Shown piece after piece: positions 26,408 through 34,190 of a stretch of 64,000 nt of DNA (positions within the stretch are counted from its first letter, which is position 1; every line of letters starts with the position of its first letter). The notes under the pieces were generated by a model. That model did not search any database and was not told the DNA's origin. It was given only the letters and a program-made list of their open reading frames with translations. This DNA comes from Gluconacetobacter aggeris (lineage in GTDB: Bacteria > Pseudomonadota > Alphaproteobacteria > Acetobacterales > Acetobacteraceae). The position numbers and the translations under genes were made by a program. The stretch lies in the NCBI RefSeq assembly GCF_014174395.1, contig NZ_JABEQD010000004.1, positions 291,636 to 355,635 on the forward strand, written 5' to 3'.

Positions 26408-27805
26408 ATGCGTGTTTTTCTCGCGGCGCTTGGACTTTACTGCGCCGCCATGTCGCCTGCCGTCGGGCAGACGCTTCAGGAATCGCTGGCGATGGTCTAT
26501 CGCGGCAATCCGACATTGCTGGGCGAGCAGGCGAACCAGCGCGCCGTGACCGAGAATTCGGCGCAGGCGCGCAGTGGCTGGCGGCCGACCGTGTCGGTCA
26601 ACATGGATGCGAATTACCAGCAGGGGCCCTATACCAGCGCCTTCGCGCTGGGGACCTTCACGTCGAATTATGCGGAAGGATATGTCTCGGCCAAGCAGAC
26701 GCTTTATTCCTTCGGGCATGTCGCCAATCAGGTGCGGGCGGCGGATGCGCGGTCGCGGGCCGAGGGGGAGACCCTGCGCCTGACGGAATCGCAGGTCTTC
26801 ACCAGTGCCATCAGCGCCTACATGGATGTGCTGCGCGACCGGTATGTGCTGGATGTGCGGGTGGCCGATCTGGAGATGCTGGCGCGGCAGGTGCGGCTGA
26901 TCACCTCGCGCTACAATCTGGGTGGCGCGCCGGGCGAGCAGGTGACGCGCACCGATGTGGAGCAGGCCGAGACGCGCCGCCGTTCGGCCGAGGTGGCGCT
27001 GGCGCAGGCGCGGGCGACTCTGGCGGCGTCGGAGGCGAATTTCCGGGCGGTCATCGGTGTCATGCCGGCGCAACTGACCATGCCGGACGGGTTGCCGGGC
27101 CTGCCGCCCTCGATCGAGCAGGCCGTGCGGCTGGCGGTCGCCGCCAATCCGCAACTGGCACAGATGCGCGAAGTGAAATCGGCGACCGAGGCCGATATCG
27201 ATACCGCGCGGTCGCAATGGGGGCCGCAGATCCAGGCGCAGGGGCTGTTCGGCACCGTGGGGCCGGCGGCGCCGTTCCGGGGGCGTGAATATGCCGAGGA
27301 GATCGGCGGGACGGTGTCGCTGGTCCAGCCGCTCTATAACGGGGATCTGTACAATTCCCAGATCCGGCAGGCGCGCGACAAGGATGAGCAGGCGCGGCAG
27401 AATCTGGAGCAGGCCCGGCGGGCGGCATTGCAGGATGTCGTGACCAACTGGCGGGCGGTCGAGAGCGGCCGGCAGGCGATCCAGGCCAGCCTGGCGGAAG
27501 TGCAGTCGGGCGAAACGACGCTCAAGGGCTATCAGGTCGAATATGGCTATGGGCTGCGCAGCACGACCGACGTGCTGTACGCCGACCAGAACCTGCGGGC
27601 GGCGCAGGTGGATCTGGCGACCAGCCGGCATGACACGATCGTGGCCGAAGCGAAGCTGTTGGCCTCGATCGGGCGGTTGCAGGCCCGCGATCTGCTGCCG
27701 GGCACCCGGCATTACAACAGCGGGGCCGCGTTGCAGCGCGCGCGGACGCGCGGGTGGGAGCCGCTTCAGACGCCGATTGCCGCCCTTGACCGGGCGGGCT
27801 GGTAG
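26408..27805 (+). CDS. TolC-family outer-membrane efflux channel
   Basis: About 465 residues with a signal peptide (MRVFLAALGLYCAAMSPAVGQ) and two TolC-type halves: QTLQESLAMVYRGNPTLLGE at the mature start and EQAVRLAVAANPQLAQMREV midway, each followed by long coiled-coil helices, and SYSF-like strand segments such as SAKQTLYSFG and VSLVQPLYNGD. It should dock onto the HlyD protein. ATG 26408 is preferred over GTG 26399 because a GGCGGAG sequence lies 8 bases before it; the gap from the permease stop is 5 bases. Confidence 0.9.
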   Translation: MRVFLAALGLYCAAMSPAVGQTLQESLAMVYRGNPTLLGEQANQRAVTENSAQARSGWRPTVSVNMDANYQQGPYTSAFALGTFTSNYAEGYVSAKQTLYSFGHVANQVRAADARSRAEGETLRLTESQVFTSAISAYMDVLRDRYVLDVRVADLEMLARQVRLITSRYNLGGAPGEQVTRTDVEQAETRRRSAEVALAQARATLAASEANFRAVIGVMPAQLTMPDGLPGLPPSIEQAVRLAVAANPQLAQMREVKSATEADIDTARSQWGPQIQAQGLFGTVGPAAPFRGREYAEEIGGTVSLVQPLYNGDLYNSQIRQARDKDEQARQNLEQARRAALQDVVTNWRAVESGRQAIQASLAEVQSGETTLKGYQVEYGYGLRSTTDVLYADQNLRAAQVDLATSRHDTIVAEAKLLASIGRLQARDLLPGTRHYNSGAALQRARTRGWEPLQTPIAALDRAGW

Positions 27806-27828
27806 AGATGGCGGATACGGGAGGGCGA

Positions 27829-30246
27829 ATGATGTTTGCGTCCGGTTTCAGAATCCTGCCCCGGCACGGGCTTTATGGTGCGATCAACCTGCTCGGCCTG
27901 GGGCTGGGGGTTGCCGTCTTTCTGACGATGATGCTGATCGTGCGATACGAATATGGGTATGACAGCTACCTGCCCGGTGCGGCGCATATCTATCAGGTCG
28001 ACGATGATTTTCGTCCGGCCGGGCGGGCGCCCTATCAATCGAGTTATCTCAGTTTCGTGCCCGTTCCTTTCATGGAGCAGGATTTTCCCGAAATCAGCCA
28101 GGCGGTTCGCGTTTTCGAAAGTCCGGTGCCCGTGCGGGCCGGGGAGGTGCTGGGACGCGACGTGGTGACTTTGACCGACCGGAATTTCTTCTCCGTCTTC
28201 GACCTGCCTCTTCTGGAGGGAAATAAGGCGACGGCGCTCGATGGCCCCGGCAAGGTGGTGCTGTCGGCCACGATGGCGCGGAAGTATTTCGGCACCCTCC
28301 ACGCGGTCGGCCGACGGATGCGGATCGACAATAGCGGTGACGAGAATGTGGTGTCGGCCATTGTGGCCGACCCGCCGCCCAATGCCACCGGCGACTTCAG
28401 GATCATCACCGTTTTTCCCAGTTCCTGGATGGATAAATGGCCATTTCGCAACTGGGGCAGCCTGTGGGGGCATGTGTGGGTCAGGATCGACGATGCCGGG
28501 GCCGTGCCGCGTATCGCCGCCGGATTGCGCGGATTTCCGTATCGGCATCCGGGAAACTGGAAGGAAAGCCTGATCCGTTTTACATATGGCGATGGCGGGT
28601 TGGTGCTGGTGCCGCTGCGCGCGGTGCATTTCCATAATGCGTCGATCGGCGAGGGAGGGGCCAGCCGCCGGCTGATCGATATTCTCGGGCTGGTCGGGTT
28701 GGCGGCGCTGGCGACCGCGATCGTGAATTACGTCAATCTCGCCACGGCGCGATCGGGGCTGCGGGCGCGTGAGGTGGCGATGCGCAAGGTGCTGGGGGCG
28801 ACCCGTCCGGCGCTGATCGTGCACTTCATGGGCGATGCGATCATGCTGGTGGGGCTGGCAGTGCTCGTCGGGCTGGCGCTGACGGAACTGTCGCTGCGCT
28901 GGGTCAACATGCTGGGCGGGTGGAATGTCGGCTTCGACTGGGGCTTCGTGCTGCCGGTGTCGGTGCTGGTCGTGTTGGTGGTGGGGATCGTTGCCGGTAC
29001 CTATCCCGCGCTGGTCCTGTCGTCGTTTCGGCCGGCGGCCGTGCTGGCGGCGAGCCGGATGCCGGCGGGCGGGCGGATCGAGAGCATGTTGCGCAGCGTG
29101 CTGGTGGTGCTGCAATTCGGGTTCGCCATCGTGCTGGCGGTCTGCACGATCGTGATGACTGATCAGGCGGCGTTCGTGCGCGTGCTGGATCGCGGGATCA
29201 GCAAGGAGGGCGTGATCGTCATCGATGCGCTGGCGGATTCCAGTCTGGCGGCGCGGCAAGAAGAGATTGTGCGCCGGCTGGGCGAGGTGCCGGGGGTGCG
29301 GATCGCCGCGCGATCGGACATGTATCCTCATCATACCATCGACAGCGACAATTTTCGCCTTCCGGGTGGCGATCGTCTGATCCCCGTCTGGTGGGGCTAT
29401 GCCACGCCCGGATATTTCGAGGCGATCGGGGCGAGGCTGGTCGCGGGACGCCTGTTCGACGCGCATCAGGGCAATGATTATCACGCCGCCCGGGAGAAGG
29501 AGGTGGCCGGTACCAGCATCGTCATTTCGCGCCTGGCGGCGGAACGGTTCGGCTTTGCGTCGCCGGAGGCGGCGGTAGGCCAGGAATTGCGGCAGGATAT
29601 GGCTGCGCGAACCTATCGCATCGTCGGGGTGATCGACGATATCCGGTTCGGCGGCGCGCACGAGCCGATGCGTCCGTTGCTGTATTACGGCCGCTCGGGA
29701 TCGTTTGACGAGGCAGGTGCGATCATCCGTTACGAGGGGGCGTCGCAGGCCGAGGAAATGGCGCGTCTGCGGTCGGCCTGGGCGGGCATCGCGCCGGATG
29801 TTCCGTTCTCGGCCCAGGGCGTAAGCGATATTTTTGCCGAGGATTTTCGCAGCGACCAGAATTATGGTGCGCTGTTCGGCATCGGCTCCGCCGTTGCGAT
29901 CGGCATTGCCTGCCTGGGGCTGTTCGGCCTTTCGTCGTTCAACGTGTCGCGCCGCCGGCATGAGATCGGGGTGCGCAAGGTGCTGGGGGCGGATCGTCGG
30001 CAGGTCCTGGCCCTGCTGGCCGGTCAGTTTCTCCGGCCCGTGCTGATCGCGAACCTGATCGCGTGGCCGGTCGCGTGGGTGTTCATGAGCCGGTGGCTGT
30101 CGGGATTCGATCAGCGGATTGCGCTGACGCCATGGCCGTTCGTGATTGCGGCCGGCAGCGCGGCGCTGATCGCGCTGCTGACCGTGATTGGACAATCCGC
30201 CAAGGCGGCGGCCGATCCGCCGGCTTCCTCGCTGAGGGCGGGGTAG
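27829..30246 (+). CDS. Large MacB/FtsX-family ABC permease, third and more divergent copy
   Basis: About 805 residues with the same double FtsX layout as the other two permeases (LATARSGLRAREVAMRKVLG; SRRRHEIGVRKVLGADRRQV) but clearly more divergent, for instance in the first periplasmic domain. The start is ATG 27829 or 27832, with GGAGGG at 27820-27825; the frame begins at ATG 27808. It follows the TolC-like gene by about 23 bases, so the operon holds three permeases and one ATPase. Confidence 0.88.
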   Translation: MMFASGFRILPRHGLYGAINLLGLGLGVAVFLTMMLIVRYEYGYDSYLPGAAHIYQVDDDFRPAGRAPYQSSYLSFVPVPFMEQDFPEISQAVRVFESPVPVRAGEVLGRDVVTLTDRNFFSVFDLPLLEGNKATALDGPGKVVLSATMARKYFGTLHAVGRRMRIDNSGDENVVSAIVADPPPNATGDFRIITVFPSSWMDKWPFRNWGSLWGHVWVRIDDAGAVPRIAAGLRGFPYRHPGNWKESLIRFTYGDGGLVLVPLRAVHFHNASIGEGGASRRLIDILGLVGLAALATAIVNYVNLATARSGLRAREVAMRKVLGATRPALIVHFMGDAIMLVGLAVLVGLALTELSLRWVNMLGGWNVGFDWGFVLPVSVLVVLVVGIVAGTYPALVLSSFRPAAVLAASRMPAGGRIESMLRSVLVVLQFGFAIVLAVCTIVMTDQAAFVRVLDRGISKEGVIVIDALADSSLAARQEEIVRRLGEVPGVRIAARSDMYPHHTIDSDNFRLPGGDRLIPVWWGYATPGYFEAIGARLVAGRLFDAHQGNDYHAAREKEVAGTSIVISRLAAERFGFASPEAAVGQELRQDMAARTYRIVGVIDDIRFGGAHEPMRPLLYYGRSGSFDEAGAIIRYEGASQAEEMARLRSAWAGIAPDVPFSAQGVSDIFAEDFRSDQNYGALFGIGSAVAIGIACLGLFGLSSFNVSRRRHEIGVRKVLGADRRQVLALLAGQFLRPVLIANLIAWPVAWVFMSRWLSGFDQRIALTPWPFVIAAGSAALIALLTVIGQSAKAAADPPASSLRAG

Positions 30247-30327
30247 GGGGAACTGCATGGCGGACACGGGGCGCGCTTGATATGATTTGGAAAAACTGAC
30301 CGCTATCGGGCGCCGATCTGCTATTCT

Positions 30328-30343
30328 CCCGCCTTCGGGCGGG
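30328..30343. terminator. UUCG-tetraloop hairpin after the efflux operon
   Basis: CCCGCC-TTCG-GGCGGG is a perfect, very stable hairpin 82 bases after the last permease and 70 bases before the next start. There is no following T-run, so it may slow or stop polymerase only weakly or serve as an RNA 3' end. Confidence 0.4.
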
Positions 30344-30412
30344 AACGGCGGGGTGGTCGTTGCGTCTAGATCTGGGGCGGTTGGGACCTGTGGCCGTGGC
30401 GGAGAGGGGTGC

Positions 30413-31339
30413 ATGCGGACAGTTTTTCCGGTGGCGGTTCCGGGGATGGGAGCCGGCGCTCTGGCGTTCCTTTTCCTTCTGTGCGCGGCCGATGCCGCTT
30501 GGGCCGATCCGATGCCGCTGCTTCCGGAGGCCGTTGTGCCTCCGCCCGCGCCGGTGGGGGCGTCTGCCGGTCAGGCTGCGCCTGCCCTGGATATTCCGCC
30601 ATTGCCGGCGCTGGATGACGACGCCGCCAGGAGCGAGGCCCGGCATCTGCTCCAGGCCATGCAGCGTGAGGTGCCGCATTTTCAGGTGGCCTCGCCCGAG
30701 GATGCGGCCCGCTGGATCATGTTGGCGCATGCGCAACTGGCCCATGCCAATATCACGATCGACCGCGCGCAGGTGCTGATGGTGGTCGATCGCAATCCGC
30801 GGGTGCAGCGTGTGTGCTTCGTGCTGGCGCTGCCTGGCAATGAGGAATGGCTGGTGCTGGGTGGGACCCGGGTTTCGACCGGGCAGGCCGGGCGCAAATA
30901 TTATTACCTGACCCCGACGGGCGTGTTCATCAATTCGCCCGACCGGCTGGGCTATCGCGCCGAGGGCACGCGCAACGAGCATGGTATTCGCGGCCTGGGC
31001 GCGCGCGGGATGCGGGTGTGGGACATGGGCTGGCAGTGGGCCGTGAAGGGCTGGCGGCCCGACCGCGAGCAGGGGCAGATCCGGCTGGAAATCCATGCCA
31101 CCGACCCGGATTTTCTGGAGGCCCGCCTAGGACGCCCGGCCTCGGAGGGTTGCGTGCGCATTCCGGCGGCGCTGAACCGGTTCATGGATCGTCATGGGCT
31201 GCTGGACGCGCAATATGAGCAGGCGGCCAGCTATGATGGCCGTTTCCGCGCCCTGCTGCCGCGTGATCGTACGCCCTCGCCCATCGCGGGGGATGCGATG
31301 GTGGTGGTGGATTCCTCGCCTGGCGAGGGCATGACCTGA
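30413..31339 (+). CDS. Exported L,D-transpeptidase family protein (YkuD domain)
   Basis: 308 residues with a signal peptide (GALAFLFLLCAADAAWA) and then a proline-rich stretch. The C-terminal YkuD domain carries the catalytic motif with His in EHGIRGLGARGM and Cys in RPASEGCVRIP. Such enzymes cross-link peptidoglycan or attach proteins to it in the periplasm. ATG 30413 follows GGAGAGG; upstream in-frame sequence to 30287 has no signal-like character. The domain also holds VLMVVDRNPRVQRVCFVLAL, a strand pattern typical of the family start. Confidence 0.82.
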   Translation: MRTVFPVAVPGMGAGALAFLFLLCAADAAWADPMPLLPEAVVPPPAPVGASAGQAAPALDIPPLPALDDDAARSEARHLLQAMQREVPHFQVASPEDAARWIMLAHAQLAHANITIDRAQVLMVVDRNPRVQRVCFVLALPGNEEWLVLGGTRVSTGQAGRKYYYLTPTGVFINSPDRLGYRAEGTRNEHGIRGLGARGMRVWDMGWQWAVKGWRPDREQGQIRLEIHATDPDFLEARLGRPASEGCVRIPAALNRFMDRHGLLDAQYEQAASYDGRFRALLPRDRTPSPIAGDAMVVVDSSPGEGMT

Positions 31340-31398
31340 CGGCATCCGTTCGCAGCGTATTGCTTTTCAAAGCGTCCGGCTTCGCTCATGATCATGTG

Positions 31399-31917
31399 AT
31401 GAGAACATCCGGATTGCTCCCTTGTCTTGCCCTGCCGGCCTTGCTGCTGCTTTCTCCGGCCCGGGCGGCACCGGCGGCTCAGGGGGCGCCGACGCCCGCC
31501 GGCGTCGCGGCGGCGATCCAGGCGGATGGGGCGGCGCAGGCGCTGGGGGCGCTGGATGACGCCGATACGTTCGATACGGTGACGGACGGGATCGCGGCGG
31601 CCGATCCGGCCTGGCTGGCGCTGGTGCCGGCCATGGGGCCGGGGCTGGATTCCGACAGCGGCCCGGCGGTGGCGGCGGCGCTGGCGCTGGCATTGCCGCA
31701 GAAGCCGCGCCTGGTCCTGCCGCTGCTGGATGAGGCGACGCCGGCGCTGGACCCCGCCCGGGTCTGCGCCCATCCGTTTATGCATGACGAAGTGCCGGAC
31801 CTGAAAGGGTATGTCCGGCGCACCCGCGCTGCCCTTCGCCGCGTACGTGACGAGGGGTTGCGTGCGGTGCGGGATCGGTGCCTGGCGGCGCTGGGGATGG
31901 CGAAACCGGTCCCCTGA
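31399..31917 (+). CDS. Hypothetical exported protein
   Basis: A 172-residue protein of unknown family. It starts with a signal peptide (GLLPCLALPALLLLSPARAA), is rich in Ala in the middle, and ends in a basic, charged segment (VRRTRAALRRVRDEGLRAVR). Two Cys (ARVCAHPF and VRDRCLAAL) might form a disulfide. ATG 31399 fits the signal; no good Shine-Dalgarno sequence is seen. It is followed tail to tail by the peroxiredoxin gene. Confidence 0.6.
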   Translation: MRTSGLLPCLALPALLLLSPARAAPAAQGAPTPAGVAAAIQADGAAQALGALDDADTFDTVTDGIAAADPAWLALVPAMGPGLDSDSGPAVAAALALALPQKPRLVLPLLDEATPALDPARVCAHPFMHDEVPDLKGYVRRTRAALRRVRDEGLRAVRDRCLAALGMAKPVP

Positions 31918-31930
31918 GCGCCTGCCGGAA

Positions 31931-32524
31931 TCAGTGCTGGGCGGGTGTTGCGACTGATTTCCAGGCGCGCAGGGCGGCCAGGGTGCCGCTGATATGGCCC
32001 TCGGGCGCCATGGCGCTGTAGGCATAGAGAATATGGCCGTCCGGCGCGATCACGTATGAGGTCCGGTTGGCGTAATGCAGCAGTGGCATCTTGGAATCGT
32101 AGGAACTGGCGATCTTGCCCGCCGGGTCGGATGCGACGGGGAAGCGGCTGCGGCATTCGCTGACGGAAAAACGGTCCAGCGTTTCGATCTTGTCCATCGA
32201 CACGCCGATGACCGTGGCGCCCAGCGCCTTGAACTGGTCCATCGCGTCGGCGAAATCATGGGCTTCGATCGTACAGCCGCGCGTGAAGGCCGCCGGGTAG
32301 AAATACAGGACCACCGGCCCCTTGTGCAGGGCCTCGGCCAACGAGAAGCTGAATTGCTTGCCGCCGAGGCTGGCCGGTGCGTCGAACAGGGGCGCCGTGC
32401 TGCCCAGCGGCAGTGCCGCCCGGGCCGATGAAAAGGAAACCAGCGTCACGCCCGCCAGGGTCGCGGCTACGGGCAGCACCATGCTCAGTCTGGTGACGCG
32501 ACGAAGGAGATTGGAACGGAGCAT
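31931..32524 (-). CDS. Exported peroxiredoxin (AhpC/TSA, BCP-like)
   Basis: 197 residues with an N-terminal signal or anchor (MVLPVAATLAGVTLVSFSSA) and a peroxiredoxin fold: GSTAPLFDAPASLGGKQFSF, VVLYFYPAAFTRGCTIEAHD with the peroxidatic Cys, and the conserved Arg in NRTSYVIAPDGHI. The usual BCP resolving Cys five residues on is absent (CTIEAH); a later Cys lies in VSECRSRF. It would reduce peroxides in the periplasm using an unknown partner. Confidence 0.85.
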   Translation of the reverse strand: MLRSNLLRRVTRLSMVLPVAATLAGVTLVSFSSARAALPLGSTAPLFDAPASLGGKQFSFSLAEALHKGPVVLYFYPAAFTRGCTIEAHDFADAMDQFKALGATVIGVSMDKIETLDRFSVSECRSRFPVASDPAGKIASSYDSKMPLLHYANRTSYVIAPDGHILYAYSAMAPEGHISGTLAALRAWKSVATPAQH

Positions 32525-32553
32525 TGGCGAACCTTTCGGCCGGAAGCGCGCGG

Positions 32554-33912
32554 TCAGGACCGCGAGTCAGGTGAAATGATGACGCAATTGTCCGATCCCG
32601 TCGACAGGCGGTGGCAGGCCTCGACCGCCGCGTCATGCGACAGGCCGGTCAGGCGGGCGCGATAGAGCATGCCGTGCGGTGCATGGACGCCGGCAACCAG
32701 TGGGCGGGCGCTGCCCAGAACGGCGGCGGCGCGGCTGCGCGCATGGCCGGCCGCCTGCGATGCCAGCGATGCCGTGCCGAAGGCCCCCACCTGAATTGCC
32801 CAATCATGCTGGGCCGGGGCGAGGCTGCCGCGTCGCAGCAGAGGCGCGGGCTCGGCCATGGCCGGGGGAACGAACTGGAAGCCATGGCCGGCTGCCGGCG
32901 CGGGGGGGGGAGGCGGGGCCGCGGACGCGATGGCGACGGGTGCCGAGGGCCGGGCGCTGTCGGCGTCGTCCGGCCGTGCCCGGGTGGCCCATGCGGCGCG
33001 GACCGCGTCGGCCGACGTGCCCTGGCCGGCGGGGGCGACATTCTTCCATGCCGTATAGGCCGGTGCCGGGGTGGGGCTGGCTTCCGCCGGGGCTTCGGCC
33101 ACCTGGATCGGCTGGCTGTCGTTGCTGTCCTGATGGTCGGTGCGGTGGGCCCAGGCCGCGCGGACGGAACGGGTTTCGGCGCTGCTCTGCGCGGCGGCGT
33201 AGACGCGTCCGCGCGCGACGTCATGGGCTTCGACCATCAGGTCGGCCTGGGAGCGGACATTGGGGGTGATGCCGGCGATCTGCGGCCCGATCGCGGCGAC
33301 GTAATTACGGGTTTCGCGCGGCAGCGACCGGTTGTGCAGCAGGAAATCGTCCAGCCGCCCCGGCCCGGTATTGTAGGCGGCCAGGAAGCCGGGGGAGCCG
33401 TAGATATCGTACATCTGCCGGATATAGGCGGTGCCGGCCATGATGTTGTCGCGGGGGTTGAACGGATCGTCGCCGAGCCCGTATTCGCCCTTCATTTCGT
33501 CATAGGTCGGCGGCATGAGCTGCATCAGGCCCATCGCCCCGGGAGCCGAGGTGACGAACTGACCGTTGCGGAAGAGCTGGCCGCCGGATTCGCGCTGCAT
33601 GACCGAGCGAATCCATGTATCGGGCACGTCGAAGCGCTTCGAGGCTTCCATGATATAGGGGCCCCAGGGATCGTCAGGCGGTCCGGGGGGGGCGTAGAAG
33701 GATTTGGCGTGGGCCCGGTATTCCGCGGCTTCCTGCATCACCGGGGCATGTTGGCCGGGCTCGGTGGCGCAGGCCGCCAGCAGGCTGGCCAGCCCGACCG
33801 CGCCGGCGACGCGGGCCGCGATCCGGCCGGATGGCGATTGCGGCAGGTCGCATGCGCGCTCCGTCGTGCGTCGGGACGGACGAGGGGGGCAGGCCTGCTT
33901 CTGTCGGGTCAT
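32554..33912 (-). CDS. Lytic transglycosylase (SLT) lipoprotein with C-terminal SPOR domain
   Basis: 452 residues. A lipobox-like LASLLAAC near residue 48 follows an unusually long basic N-terminus. The SLT domain (about 85-220) shows the catalytic Glu in VMQRESGG, then APGAMGLMQLMPPTYDEMKG and FLAAYNTGPGRL. A Pro/Ala-rich linker follows, and the end (about 370-450) is a SPOR domain (WAIQVGAFGTASLASQAAGH, MLYRARLTGLS), which binds denuded glycan strands. It therefore cleaves peptidoglycan and is probably directed to the septum. A shorter start cannot be excluded. Confidence 0.87.
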   Translation of the reverse strand: MTRQKQACPPRPSRRTTERACDLPQSPSGRIAARVAGAVGLASLLAACATEPGQHAPVMQEAAEYRAHAKSFYAPPGPPDDPWGPYIMEASKRFDVPDTWIRSVMQRESGGQLFRNGQFVTSAPGAMGLMQLMPPTYDEMKGEYGLGDDPFNPRDNIMAGTAYIRQMYDIYGSPGFLAAYNTGPGRLDDFLLHNRSLPRETRNYVAAIGPQIAGITPNVRSQADLMVEAHDVARGRVYAAAQSSAETRSVRAAWAHRTDHQDSNDSQPIQVAEAPAEASPTPAPAYTAWKNVAPAGQGTSADAVRAAWATRARPDDADSARPSAPVAIASAAPPPPPAPAAGHGFQFVPPAMAEPAPLLRRGSLAPAQHDWAIQVGAFGTASLASQAAGHARSRAAAVLGSARPLVAGVHAPHGMLYRARLTGLSHDAAVEACHRLSTGSDNCVIISPDSRS

Positions 33913-34190
33913 CGGGCGTTCATCCGGGACGGGCGCCCGACCCGTGAGGGAGGCGCCGGGGCAAAGGCAGAAATTTGGCGCCGATTATGGCGAAAATAGG
34001 GACCGGGCCCGGTTTCGTACGGCGGATTGGCCTTCGGCATCATGATCGCATCCCGGTCCTGGGCGGAAGTTCAGGTCAGAGAGGAGGAATCTGTCGTAAA
34101 TCTTTATAGAACGACGTACTTCCATGCAACATGATCACGCTGTCGCAGCGACTGCGCCCACGGGTGCGGGCGCGCCGCCGCGGGTGGGTG

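Noticed and set aside
27766..30414. 882-codon minus-strand frame opposite the third permease
   Set aside because: His/Arg/Gln-rich low-information translation, typical of antisense frames in high-G+C DNA; the plus strand has the conserved FtsX motifs.
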